DNA of 64,000 nt, taken from positions 24,015,001 through 24,079,000 of the forward strand of contig NC_087257.1 in the NCBI RefSeq assembly GCF_037042905.1. The letters run 5' to 3'. The stretch comes from Lytechinus pictus (lineage: Eukaryota > Echinodermata > Echinoidea > Temnopleuroida > Toxopneustidae). Within the stretch, counting starts at the first letter, position 1. The number at the start of each line of letters is the position of its first letter. This document shows, piece after piece, positions 23,692 through 38,100 of this stretch. The notes under the pieces were generated by a model, which was given only the letters and a program-made list of their open reading frames with translations, had not been told where the DNA came from and made no database searches. The position numbers and the translations under genes are program-made.

Positions 23692-26600
23692 GGGGCCCGT
23701 CTTACAAAGAGTGTCGATTGATCCAATCAAACACAATTATGGAAAGCCAGCAACGTCAACATCTAAAATGCATGGGTTCAAATTTATTTTTTTAGATATC
23801 ATGTATATACCTAAATTCATCGTTTTCTTGAAAGTTTGGTGTACTTCTCTTTGTTGTACAAAGGACATTGAGCAAATTTCCTGGAGAAAAACTATGACAT
23901 GGATGGATTTCCATAATTGCATTGACGCCCAATGGCGACAATGCATTGTTCTTGTTCCGTATTCCTATTCCGTCGTCTTCTTCTTCTTCTTCTTCCACCA
24001 AATCCCATTTGTTTAACACATGGTTTTTGTTAGCTCTACCCTGGCTCCGTCCCTCATCCAAATTCATCCAAACTTGGTAGACATGTTGTCCAGCATCCCT
24101 AGTTGTGCACCTCGTCTTCCATTTTCCAAAATCACTCATGCATGACCATCCAGGCGCCATTTTGTAAATTTCAAGTCCATTTGCATACCATTACTAATAT
24201 CGTCCTAACTCCCGCATCCTGCATGTTACAGACTTCTAACAAATTGCTATAGATAGTCAAAGAGTTGCTCCATCATTTGCGACGTATAACCTGACCTTCA
24301 AAATGCCATCTTCATGCCCTAAATTCAAATCCGAAATAGCCTTCCTTCAAAAACTTCATATTTATTGAAACGTAAAGTCAAATAATCGTAAAATGGCCAT
24401 AACTTTTTTCTTTTTATTCAATTCGAGTTGATATTTTCAGGAATTGATACTGGCAACATATCATACATACGACTTAGTTTTCACGCATCATCGACCTTCC
24501 GGCATTTAAATAGCGCCCTCTAAAGTTTCAAAAACGCTTATCTTTGAATGCTCCTCATTGCGTCATGCATGGCCAAACCCGTACCCTTTTTTAGATTTAG
24601 GGTGTTCAAGATATGCCCATTCATGCCATTTAGAAAAATATATACCTTACAGCTGACGAAATATCTGAAAAATGCTCCCGAAAATCAGCAAAATACGCAA
24701 AAATGCACTATAATGCCAGCACAACTTCAACTTGCTCTTATTTCCTTATTATTGAAGCTTATCCTTTCTTACTTGGCAGATATGAGTATTGATATATACT
24801 TTAACCGTTCGTCAACCTTTTGTGACAGAAACTGACATAGAGCTCACGTCAGCTTAAAATTATTGTGCAAAACTGTCATTTTTAATGTCTTTCTTTATAT
24901 GGCATTTACTTCCGGTCTATTGCTTGCGCAAAAATAAAAGTGGTATCAATGTCACCGCATTGGAATGCCCTATCCAGTGATACCAAATACGACATAGGTT
25001 ACAACAGAAAATTTCAAGATAAGCCAATCTGAACACATGGTTTACTACTCACAGTGCACACATTATCAACAACAGAATTGTACACAATGTCTATGGCATA
25101 ACGTATTATGCATGCACATCGTTCTGCTATGTACTTTACACTGAGTTACGTTAATGAACTGTCAGGGAAATGTGTATGCGTATTCATATTACTCTCTGTG
25201 TCTTTCTCTCCCTTCTCTCTCTTTTTTTTGAGCGGCCATATGGTCTAAAAATGGCCCAATGGACGAAATCCTTTTGACTTGAGAATGTAACTTCCTATGG
25301 AGGGCAAAATGTACCAAAATCCACTTTGATTAACATGTAATTTTTGTTAGTCTTCCCCTGCCTCCGCTCCTCATCCAAATTCATTCCGATTTGGTAGACA
25401 TGTTGTCCATGATGCATTATTGTGTACCTCTTACTAGTATTTCATTTTCTAAAATCATTCATGCATGACAGTGCATGCACCATTTTGAGTGAGTGACATC
25501 ATCATCTCTCTCATTTGGATGTAACTGGCTCGTTCATATAACTCTTTTGTTAAAAATAAGTGAAACTTTGAAATGTCATAACTTTCTTTTTTTACATCCG
25601 ATTTTGATGAAATTTTCAGCATTGTGCTTGTCTGATTTTTCCCTATTGATCCAAATCAAAATTTCTATGAGGTGGACTTGACCTCTAAATCAGACACGTC
25701 AATGCATGCACATCGTAATGAAACGATTGCAGTTCTAGTTATAGTTGAGGTTGTTTGGATCAATAGTCCCGACCTTTCGTTGGAGAACGCGAACGCTTAT
25801 TTACGACGTTAGTTGATTTTGGAAGAGACTTTTGAGCCCGTCGTCATGGTCGTAAAACTCTGTCCTGCAATGCAAATTGTGTGACATGAGATTTTTTTTC
25901 GTTTCGCATCTGCAACGGAAACATTCATTATGCGTTTCGTGTGCAAAATTCTGGTTGCTACTATGGTAACAGCGATATATCCGATCTAGGACGACTTTCC
26001 AAAGCCACATTTGGTTCCTCCCAGAGCTCGAGAGGCCGCCCGGGGGGCCCACTTCCATTGATCGAAGAGTGGATACCAGGCGCGACCACACGTAAAAAGG
26101 GAAAGAGTGGGCAAGTACGTTACGTATAGGCCTATGTAACGTTATAAGGGTGTCAAAAACCATGTTTAAAATACTGAAAAGGAGGATATGTTTTCAATAC
26201 TTCGTAGGGTTTCACAAGCTAAATACTTGTTAAGAGATGCATTTTCATAATCTGGAAAAGCCTTGCTTACCTTGTTTAGGGTGCTTTTCGAAACCGCATG
26301 GTCGTGCCTGGTATCCACTCATCAATGGAAGTGGTCCCCCCGGGAATTCGAATCTATAATCCCCATTTCTGGGGGAAATAAAACATAATGCCCATTACAT
26401 TGTGTGCTAGAGGCATATCGTTTGTGTAGGAGTAAACAAAAGAAAAAACGTCAGACGTATACATGATGTGTACATAATCAACGCATGCGAAATGGTTTCG
26501 GCTGGAGAGGTGATTTGACCCATGGAATCAATTGCCAGAGATCCACCAATAATCCACATTAAATGCAATATCGATTCGATGGACTGTAATGATCTATATC

Positions 26601-26900
26601 TAAGCCTTAATTCAGTAAATTTTTCCTCACTCAATATGTAGTCGATTTGTTTGAAAAACCACTTTCTTATCCATGTCATAATCTATTGTAGGTCCTGCAT
26701 TTCGAATATCTCCAGCCATCCGTCGTAATGTACATGCATGTATGGTGCGGATTCTAAGTTTGATTTTATTGACTATAATGTACAATCAATCTTAAAAATC
26801 AAGTGTATGATTAAGCGTTAACTTTTGTGTAAGGGGACCCTAATATTAGCGTCCGTGAGGATTGCGAAAGGTGGCTAGTAACACTTTGTAAGACGGGCCC
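23692..26900. repeat. Inverted-end pair enclosing 3.2 kb of nested repeats
   Basis: 'GGGGCCCGTCTTACAAAG' at 23,692 and its inverse 'CTTTGTAAGACGGGCCC' at 26,884-26,900. Inside, two diverged direct copies of a segment with 'GGTAGACATGTTGTCCA' occur (about 24,040-24,160 and 25,360-25,470). There is no target duplication and no transposase, so whether it is one element is uncertain. Confidence 0.4.
25486..25690. mobile_element. Right arm of the same palindromic family
   Basis: Contains 'ACATCCGATTTTGATGAAAT' and ends 'AGGTGGACTTGACCTCTAA'. No left arm is adjacent. Confidence 0.6.
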
Positions 26901-29523
26901 TAAAGCCCCTGAAGTGTTATCTTAAAGATCACTGTTTCTGGCAATGTATTATGAAAACAAACTAATTGAAATGATTTCATGGGGGCTGCAGTTGAAATAT
27001 TGAGTCGCGTATCTTACTATTCTAGTCACAAATGACTGTCTTCGAATCAATTGTGACTAGAATTAGTAAAGCTGTTATTGAAATATTCGCGCCCAGCTAA
27101 CATGGCTAGTGTAAGAACATGGTGGAGTGGGGTTTCAACTGACGCACTTTCTTATGTTAGTCAACCAAGATGACTCTCCATAGGAGTTTACAAATAAAGA
27201 TAAATATATATTTGAATAACCATACAATTGCAGTCAGTGAAAACGTGATATTAACAGTAACTTCATCTTAAGATTGGATCAGGGTCTGCGAAACAGTGGG
27301 GGCTCCACTTTTTTTAAATATTAAACGGTGTACAAAAACGTTAAAATATTTATCAGAGATTGGGTGGTCCTTTTCAGGACCAACACTTGCCCAGGAAAGA
27401 TACATGGTGTACCGTGTAACCTACTACACTAAAATTCAACTAGTTGTGATTTTTTTTTGCATGGTCAGCCCCCACTTTTGGCTGACCCCCCCCCCACACA
27501 CACACTTTCAAAACCCTTCTACGGCCCACATAGAATGGTAGTCTGCAAACACATGCTCATATTTGATATTTTAACTAAACCATGTCTAGAGTGAAGACTA
27601 GACTCCAAAGTCTCTCTGTGTGAATCTAGTCTCACTACTTTAGACTACATTATGCACTATATGCGAAAATGCGAAAACCAAGGGTCTGTGCCTGCAGACT
27701 ACTAGTATATACCATAGAAAGGCTTCAAAGTTTACGTTTAAAAACTTCGTATAAAGCGTTGATGTGTTGTTGTTTTTATTATAGGAGGAAGAATTCACAT
27801 GAATGTCCCTATCATTCTACTTCGTCGTACAAACTGTGCTAGCGGAACATTTAATGTATTTGGGAAGATTTCTGTAAAATCTGTTTTTGGAGTATAAAAA
27901 AAAATCTCATTTCAATCAGATCACTGATAGGTTGGAAATTAAAAAACAAAGCATTAACGATCTTCTCTGTCATTTTTTGCGAGACAATGCGACAGATTTT
28001 AGGTTTTATTACACCGAGAGTGCATTGCAAAGGCCATCAAATTATGGCGCCATTTCTATCATGGCTATAGGGATCTAAACGTGTTTTTAAAAATGTGCCT
28101 TGATAACGATGTCAAAAAATCCTAACAAATAAATCTTAATTAGGCCCACTTTTTTTCAAAAAGGAACAAATGAAAGAGCAATTAACCAGAATTGGACACT
28201 GATTTTCAAGGATTAATGCAGAATCGATTTAATCTCATATACAGACCTGAAAGTGCATGAGGGATGACGTTAACAATTGCTCCCAAGTTTGCCATTGGTT
28301 TCCCCATCATTATGGCGGTAGAACTACTTAAATCAAATGGATGGAATAAGGGCTTTTGTTATGAATGATTGACAGACGGAGGTGACATAACGGTATGGGG
28401 AGTGGTAGTGGAGACGAATGAAAGTGACGTCATATTATTCTCAATTGAACCTTGTTAGAGTTACAAATTTACCTCTCCCTTTCAGTATCTGTTTCCTTCT
28501 CTTTTTTTCCCGTACTCTTTCTTAATTTTTGTCCCCTGCCCCCCCCCACTTTTGGCACCGGCCTTGTTGACAGACAAACGCGTTTGAAAAGATTAATGGC
28601 CAGATTCTTGCCTAAAGTCATCTCAATAGCGGTTCCTTTAACAACAAAAGAAAGAACCACCACCACTCAAATTACAAATTTCTTCAATGAAACCACTGAC
28701 GCATATATACAACCCAAAATGACAAAGAAGATGGCTCTTTCGGTTTATGAATATTCATTGGATCTCCAAAACCCTCTTTCGAGGGGATCAATACTTTTTA
28801 TTGTGTACGATTTTGAAATGGGGTTACTATACATGTCATTCGCGTGGTTACGGACAAGGCCGACTTAGACATGTTAGATGAAGGTAAACAGGAAAGATAT
28901 TCCTTCGAATAGTTCTCTTCAGCAATATCAGACTGGAATTGGAAGGGGTTTGCTTCAGCAAGAGGAAGTTAACTTCTAGAAGCAGACTTCAAGAACAGCA
29001 TTACAGTATAAATGTCAACGGAATCAGATCTAATCTAGATCACTTCAAAAAGTAGGTAAACAGAATTTTGTCAGCGACAGAATCGTTCAACTTATTGTGA
29101 CATCTGCCAGAACCTTGGTAGAATGGACCAGGAAATCATGGGGAAGAAATAAGTGCCAGTGGATTGTGAGGGGGACTCTCTCTGGACTATGCTATAGGTG
29201 AATCGAGATTGTGGCCTACGGTAACGCCTCAAGAATATCCAGCAGGACAGAACTTGGATGTCACAGAAGGAAAATATGATGTAATAAATATAAGCTGAGA
29301 TACATATTTAGTTCAGATCAATGAAGAGGACGAATCTCACAGGAATTGCCTTTACTGTAAACATATTAGGAAATTTAAAGCAGAATTGAGGAAGATGAGG
29401 AATAGGAAAGGAAATATCATTGTTAGACATCGTCACATCAGGCATACTCACCAAGGTTAGAGACGATCAGGATGCAGTAAAATTACCGATGTGGACATTT
29501 TTTGTTGATGAGTGACTAGAAAC

Positions 29524-32115
29524 ATGGGATCAAAGGGATCAAAGATAGCTTCATCTCCGAAGCCAAAGGGTGAAGAAGAAGAGGAGGTAAGTTCCAGTGG
29601 TGCCAGCAACATCAACACCAGGAGGCGCAAGAAGGACCGTCATGGAGAAGCATCCTCCAGATCTCCGAAGTCGAACCGCAAGAAACACAAGCGGAAGATC
29701 ACTCTGAACCCTCTGTCCTACCACAGCCATAGTGTCTTCAGTTCGATGGAAATCGACAAAACACTCCGGAAAAGTTCGGTGGACGTCAGGAACAAGCTGA
29801 CGGACTCGATGAAGTCGATCAGATCGGACGCGTCGGTCTCGGACGCCTCGTGGTACACGGACAACAGTTCCGTGGAACTCATTGACCATGAAGTCTTCGA
29901 GTACCCATTTGAGAACTTGATCTTCGAAGGCGGAGGAAACAAGGGTTTGGCGTATGCTGGTGCTATCCGGGTGAGTTGTCATACAGATGTTGACATTGCT
30001 TTACCGGAATTTAATTTGGGTGACATCAATGAACCTAACAGACATTTGCTCTATAAATTGCCCCTAAACATGTTTCTGCTATTTCTTCTTCTTGTTTGGT
30101 TTTCCATTGAATAAATTTATAGTAGTCTTTGAGTAAAACACCGTCAGTTAAAATTGTCTCAATGTATCAAACTGTCCGTTCATTATGTAGGGATCGTGCT
30201 CAGGCTCCCGATCCACCCCGCCTATAGATTAAATATTTCGAAATGAAGGGCGGATAACAAGTAGGCCTAATGCCAGGAAGATGCCATTTGATTAAATCTT
30301 GTCATGGAATTGTAATTTAGTCCGTAGCCAGGCGAATGATATGTACATTGAAAATGTTCCTTTGACTTTTGTTTATACCTGCACAAAATGGAGATAAAGT
30401 TGAAATGAATGAGAAAATAAAATATGATTTAAGTCGTTCATCATGTGAATTAGAACCTAACGACTTGCGTCACCCCCCCCCCCCCCCCCCCCATCCGGCC
30501 TCATGAAATAGAAGGTTTTCTAGTTAGGCATTTGGAAATAATTTGTACACAAAACTTCAGTTCTATTTTCACATCGTCTTCATATGTGATTGAAGATGAA
30601 TAATCGTAATGAGTCATCTCTAGGACCCCTTTAATATTATATTCACGATAACTAATCCATCTAATGGTACCCTTAATGGAATTCTTGTTCTTTGATTTAC
30701 TGTTGAACATTGCAACCATGGTAATCACCATTAGATAGAAAAAGCTACCATAATAGTAACTTTATGCAACCGGGACCAGAACCCCTGAAAAATAATGAAT
30801 AATCTCGGCATGACTGATTAGCATATAAATGTTCCGGGATAATCTGGAATTCGATCGATTTTTACAAAGGTCAATTGCAACGTCCGTTTTAATAGGATGC
30901 GCTTAAAATCGATAACCATTGTTTTCATGCATTCAAGAAACGGTTTTAGTGTATTATTGATTTTCTTTGCAATAATAAATAGGTGTTCAGTTTTACGTTG
31001 ATTTCTCTTCACGACGAGATCGTCAAGTTTACATTTTCCCTCGCCTGACCGAATAAATGTTGTAAACATTTTTAACAATTGGCAAAAAAAGTTAGTTTCG
31101 GTTATTTTTTGTTTAATTAAGTTGTTTGTCAATATCATAAAATCTTTATTTAATTATTCATTTTATTCATCTGTTTATTTATTTATTAACAATATTTCAA
31201 CAGGATGCCGAATCAACATAAAATTGCTCTCCCTTGGGTTCCTGCATAATTATTATAAAAACAATCAAAATATATTCTATAATACACAGTAAAATTAACA
31301 TGAACAAATATACATACATACTATGATAGAACATAATATTATCAACATCTAAATCATTGTCATCAAGCTTCGTCAACGACACGTCATCATCGCTATCATA
31401 TCACAGCAGCATATTACATAATCTTAAAGGACAAGTCCATCCCAACAAAAAGTTCAAAGGAATAAAAAGATAAAAATCCAACGAGCATAACAATGAAAAA
31501 TTCATCAAAATCGGATGTAAAATAAGAAAGTTATGACATTTTAAAGTTTCGCTTGATAAAAAAACAGTTATATGCACATCCCGGTCGGTATGCATATGAG
31601 CAGACCGATGACGTCATTCACTTACTATTTCTTTTGTATTTTATTATATGAAATATGAAATATTATAATTTTCTCATTGTCAAGTGAAACAAAGATTAAT
31701 TATTCCATGTACATGTGGAAATAGTATTACTTTATTTGGTTCAGTCAAGTTGGTCCTTACTGTCAAATCTGTAAAAAATGAAATATTGTATAATTCAAAC
31801 AATGCAAAACAACAGAAATAGTGAGTGAGGGACATCATCGTCTGTCTCATTTGCATGTCACTGAGTTGTGCATATCACTGTTTTGTGAAAAATAAGCGAA
31901 ACTTTAAAATGTCATAACTCTTATTTTACATCCGATTTTGATGAAATTTTCAGCATTATGCTAGTTTGATTTTCTCTATTTATTCAAATCAACATTTTTC
32001 TGGGGTGGACTTGACCTTTAAGCACCACCATCGACATTATCACCGCCATCACCACCATCATCATCATCATTATCATCAACATCATCATCACCTCCACCAC
32101 CACCCCCACCATCAC

Positions 32116-32147
<32 letters not shown>

Positions 32148-35100
32148 ACATCATCACCACCACCACCACCACCATCATCATCACCACCACCCCCACCATC
32201 ACCATCATCCCCACCATCACCATCATCATCATCATCATCATCATTATCATCATCATCATCATCATTATCATCAACATCATCATCATCATCACCACCTCCA
32301 CCACCACCCCCACCATCACCATAATCATCATCATTATCATTATCATCATCATCACCATCGACATCATCATCATCACCACCACCACCACCACCACCATCAT
32401 CACCACCACCAACATCATCCTTACCTTTTTTCTCTTTCTCTTTCTGTTACCAAGGAGCTTGAAAGAGTTGGAATATGGAAGAACATCAAACGACTCGGAG
32501 GGGCAAGTGCGGGGGCAATGACTGCGGCCCTCATGGCGATCGGATACAACTCTTATGAACTGAAAGAATTTCTGAGCATGAACCTCCAGGGATATTTCCT
32601 AGGTAAGAAATTGAAGACCAACAACAGACGAAGAATAGACAGAATGTGGCTAGTTTTTTTTGTGAGGACCCGTTTCATAAAAAAAGTCTTGTTTTAATAT
32701 TAACAAATGCAAAATTACTATAACAAATTTACTATCAGCCAGTCAGATTGAAAGATTTCAGTAGCTTTTAACTGTTATTGCAAATTTGTTATTACATATG
32801 TATAACAAGTTTTGTGAAATGGGCCCCCGCAGTTATTCAATCTACCTTGTATAACGAAAAACATCTACCTGTTACCGGTATCGTGGGAAAACTGAAACAT
32901 GGTGAGATATTTTTTTAAAGAAGCGTAAATTCATGAATGTCAATTTTTTTGTAATACAATCAATACAGATGCAAGGTGCGCCACGTGTAGTCTTCTTCCA
33001 AACCTCCTGAGGCATTTTGGGTGGCATCCTGCGCGTCGTCTCTTCGAGTGGTTCGGAGATAGACTAGAGGAGCAGACTGGTGATGCCGATGTAACCTTTA
33101 AACAGCTGTACGACCGATTGGGCAAAGAGCTGTGTATCGTGGTCACCAATCTGAATCACATGGATGCCGAGTATTGTCACGTGAAGACTACGCCAAATAT
33201 GCCGATAAGGATCGCAGTGCGCATGTCTCTTGCAATCCCAGGTGAGGAAATATAAGAACCATAAAAGTGATATGAATTAAAATGTCAAAATTGTACTGAA
33301 AGTATTTCTATCTTGCCAAGTCATTTAATAAGCATAATTATTGTCGACTTATTAACTTTTTATGACGACTTCAAGAAAGTTTGATCTACTTGTCGTCATG
33401 GTGACATAAGTTGACTTGAAAATAAGTTAAACGTCGTCATGGTGACGTTAAGTATCTTGCATAATCGACATTAAAAAGTTATATGTTATCATGGAGATAT
33501 AAGGTATATTACCATCACTTCTTCTAAAAATTACAAGTCGCCATGGTAACATAATATAACTTGCTATGTCTACTTCTAAAAAGCTACCTGTCACGAAACA
33601 CAGTATCTCATTCAGTCGAATTGGTAGGTTATGTTTCTATTCACTTGTGAATCATGGCACTGACACCCTTTTCTTCAAATTGTATCTATTTAGGTTTGTT
33701 TGGTGCAGTGAGGTGTGAAAAACAAGGGAGTCATGATTACTATGTAGACGGGGGTGTCCTCTGCAACTATCCTTTACATTGCTATGACGGTAAGTTTTTA
33801 AAAATAATCACATACGAATACTGGGCTTTAAGAAAATCTTATTTAAACATCGAATTGGAGCATAACGACATCAACACAGTTTATTTATCATAAACATGAT
33901 ATTTGATTAAGATCTGAGATATAACGATGAATACTTACATTTTTCAAAAAACTGAAACGGCCGTTAAGCGAGAAAATAAGCAACCCTAAATGAATAAAGA
34001 AGTCAATAGTAAATTTCCATATCCCATTCCAAATGAAGAACATGCACAACGATGGTCATTTTGTTTCTTAAACGAAAAGAAGATTCCCAACTTTCGATGT
34101 CAACTTGCCGGTCAAAGAGTGCAATGCACCTTAACAATATAACTTAGAGAAGTTTGAATTATTTTGGATTGACAAATTTTGATTTTCGATAACAACTATA
34201 ATTACAAAATTGTGTTCTCAAAGGTTGGTGGCTTTCGATGAAACCTCAAGACAGTATGCTGAGAAGACTTCAGCCACTTGAAGACATCGGTAAACTATGG
34301 GACAAGAAGGAACGATTTGGAACCATTAACCCGAAAACAATCGGACTCTACCTCGTAAGTATCTTTCGATGTATCTACCGATATTTATAGGAGAAATGGG
34401 ACAGAATTACAGAAAGGATTTTGTCTCAGAGATAGGACTCTTAAGCTTGCCGTGCATAAATGCAATTTAACATCAATATCCATTTAGAACTGACCGGGGC
34501 TTGATTGGTTTATCGGCACCGGCACCTCTTGAACGGGAGGTCATGGGTTCCAAGTTGCTCCTTTTTGCCTTTTCCCAGCGGCGGTTGGCACATGATACAG
34601 TTCCTAGCGAAAGAACAGTCTCATCATTATCAACGTGGCTACAAAAATAAATAAAAAGATATTAGACATTAATTACTTAAAAACTAAATGTCCTCTTGCT
34701 CCAACAGAGAAGCAGTGGCGTAGCTACGGGGGGCCTGGGGGGCACGTGCCCCCCTGAGATTTGGTGTGCCCCCCCCCCCCCCAGGTGCCCCCCTGAAAAA
34801 AATTGGCAGAGCAAAAAAAAGAAAAAAGGGAGAAAGAAGAAAAGAAAAAAGGAAAAGAAGAAAGACAGAAGAAAAAAAGAGAGGAAAATAAGAGGAGGGA
34901 GACGAGTGAGTGAAATAATGTGAAGGGAATACTTGCAAAAAAAAAACAAATCTTTCTATATAAAACTTTTGCTTGCGTTTCGCGCCAGAATTGCCTGTTC
35001 GATGAGATTCATATCTTGCTCAATAGGCTGATATGGAGCAAGTTTTGAAGTCAATATACAAAATATATTTTAGCTCGGACATCGAGCTTTCATCAATTTT

Positions 35101-38100
35101 TTTTCATTAACAAATTTTAGTGCTCTAGCTGTAAAATGTCCCTTTTATAGTCTACATATCAGCATTTTTAAGCTCACGCTGCGTGGTCGCACTTTTTATA
35201 AGGCTCATGAGATTATTTCATGTTTATGATGTTTTATAAGAATAAAACTAAGAAGTGACTGATCGGGGGAAATGTAGGTGAAGATAATTTCGGGCCCCGT
35301 CCCCTATTGGCGAAAGTCGGATCCGCCCTTGTGACACATACACAACGGAAAAATGGTGCCCCCCTGAAAAAGCAAGGACCCCCCAGTGCCCCCCAGGACA
35401 AAAATCCTAGCTACGCCACTGCAGAGAAGGGAGAGGAAGTGGCGGATATGGCAGTATGCCTACAGGCGAATGCTATATTCTTCGGGTCTTAATGGCGAAT
35501 CAAATTTTGAAGTTTATTCGATTATCATCAAGAAAGAGAGGTGCCGTACGTGGCCGAGTGGTCTAAGGAGCCTGGCTACACATGGACGGGGTTCGATCCC
35601 CGGCCGAGGCACCTATGCCCGTGAGCAAGGCATATAATCGGCAATGCTCTTTTAATCTGCATTTAAATAAATGGAAATGGTACATGCATTATTGGTAAGG
35701 TGTGCATTTGCTGTTAGAAAAGTATAAGGGGTTTACTCATAATTGCACAAAGAAAATATCATAGTTTCAGATTGGGCCTATAGGCCTACAAAGCGTATAC
35801 TTCATCGTTTTTATCCTAAAATTATACATACATGTATGTAAATATAAACTTTGAACTTTTTTATTATCAAATTACATATCGTTCCAGTACAGCAGCGATG
35901 AACAGGATGTTATGGTTTCAAAGCTACAAAGGAGGAAAATGCACAATGTAAAACGACCTGACACAAAACTTTCCAAGTAAGAATATATATTTGAATGTCC
36001 ACTATAATTTTCTTTCATGAGGGGCAGAAATATTCGTGTTGTAAATATTGCATGTTATCATTATTCGAAAATTTTATGACATGTGTCATCAATTCGTTTG
36101 TTATAACGAAGTATTGATCAGTGAAATAAGCTTCTAGGATTTAAAGATAAAAAAAAAAAAAAAATTTAATATCAGATTAAGGGAAAAAGAATCGTAATCG
36201 ATGAAAATGATTTATTAACGGAAATTGCAATGAATTATTCTTCAGTTTTGTAGGCTGACATTGCGGTAATAAAAAAGAACAGATCCGATATAATGACAGA
36301 AACTTTTTTTGCCAATTTGGAATATTAAACAGATTCGCTTATATAAATATTCAAATCCCCCTCTTTTTTTTTTTCTTCTGGAAAAGGAAGAGGGAAGGAA
36401 TCAGAGAGGTGAAAGACGCGGCCGTGCGCGAGCACGCTATCATTACCCAGGCGTTGTCGAGTTTTCTTAGACTCCTTGCCGAAAGCGACGTCGACGAGAG
36501 CGGCTCGATCACGAGAAAAGAACTCCAGCAGGCATTTTCCAAGAAGGTGGATTACTTTACGGACGGGCACCGTCGAACTCTTTTCGGGGACAACTGCCAA
36601 GTCGATGATATTTTCGACTATTTGAACCACGAAAAGGATGATGAGGTAAAGGACATGACGAGAACTACTAGCGTACTTATCATTACCATTATTATTTTAT
36701 TTTGCACAATCCAAGAAAAAATACCAGCAATAGGATAAAGGGAGTCACATTGATGCCGGGAAAGGAAAAAGGGTGAAGTAACTATTAAGTATTGAATATT
36801 TACCCGAAGGTTTTCCAGGCCATGCGGTATTCGCAGGGTCTTTAATGAAACATTGTAGGTTTCAGAATCATAATTCGAATCCATTTGATTTCAGAATCAT
36901 AAGTCTGGATGCCAAAAAAGTTGAAATAAAATGTTTAAAAATACGGGAGTAATGGAAAACAGTAGGGAAAACGTTCCCCGTGAGTGGGGTTAAATTTTTT
37001 TAATGTGCAAATGTGCGCCCCGCCCCCTTTTGGGAAATAGCCATCCATACATCCGGCATTTGTTTAACCGTACTTGATAGTCTATCATCATCTCCTTTTA
37101 ACGATTTCTCTTTCCTCACCAGATAACCTACCAGGAATTACAAGACTTCGCTGAGAAACGGGGCGTGGCCATCCAATCCAGTTTCGAGGGATACGGGAGA
37201 AAAGAGATCAAGTCATTTGGTCAGTTCCTCGGAGCTCTTTCCGACACCCTACTCGTTAATGTCAAAAGAATTTTTACCACGGTAAGTTCATTACAATGAA
37301 TATACTGTATTTATTTATTAAACAATCTTTATACAGGATAAATATGTTCAGATAACATATACACTGTTTTTCAACATGGTCCTGTAGACATAGTAAATAT
37401 CTAACAATGTACAGAAAAATGCATTAAACAATCTAAATCCCTATATTTTTATTGTAGGATTTCAATGTGTTCTACCCCATTTTGCCAATTTTGTGCTAAG
37501 ATGCGATCTATTAGAATCAATTTCGATACTGACCAATTCGCACAGCTTTCAAACGTCAGAAATTTATTATATCATAACTTTCTCATTTACATCGGAATTT
37601 GATGTTTTTTTTTGTTTGATCTTTATCTTTCCATTCAAACAATTAACCCGTTGACTACTGAATTGATAAGCTTTGTACAGGTCGCGCTTGGTTCCTAAGA
37701 GGCAATGGGTTAACTTTTGTAACAGCAGTAATCTCTTTATGACACACTAATGTTTGTATATACTATCTATTATTTAAATATTCACAGGACGAGGACATCG
37801 GCCGAACGATTGGTATCGATACCGTCTATGTTGGTACCACTGATTTTGAACTGGAAGAGGGCGACATACAATTTTTGTTTGAGGTATTTTCATTTCTATG
37901 TTTATTTTTGGGACGAGACATTAAAATGAATTGCACACATGTACACTATTTCCTTCAGCTCTGATTGACGGAGGAGCACTGGGGCCGTTTCATGGAAGTT
38001 GCCAGCACTGCATGACGAGCTGCATTATCTGACAGTTACCATAGTAACAGTCAGACAGCTGTGTTTCTCAGTCAAACAGATCCAAGGAAAGTTGTAAGAT

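Larger units (their letters stand above)
22658..29508. other. Intergenic region before the patatin gene
   Basis: Contains the GAAA tract, several dispersed repeats and the 23,692-26,900 inverted-end block. 27,290-27,540 shares 'TTTTTTGCATGGTCAGCCCC' with 60,300, another dispersed family. The 28,600-29,500 stretch probably includes patatin 5' UTR and promoter but no motif is convincing. Confidence 0.5.

Noticed and set aside
28452-28868. 138-codon open frame on the plus strand
   Set aside because: Low-complexity start, no recognised domain, no splice or codon support.
31966-32697. Long polyhistidine open frame running into patatin exon 2
   Set aside because: It is a CAY microsatellite in intron 1; a consensus acceptor at 32,454 and the patatin alignment start the exon at 32,455.
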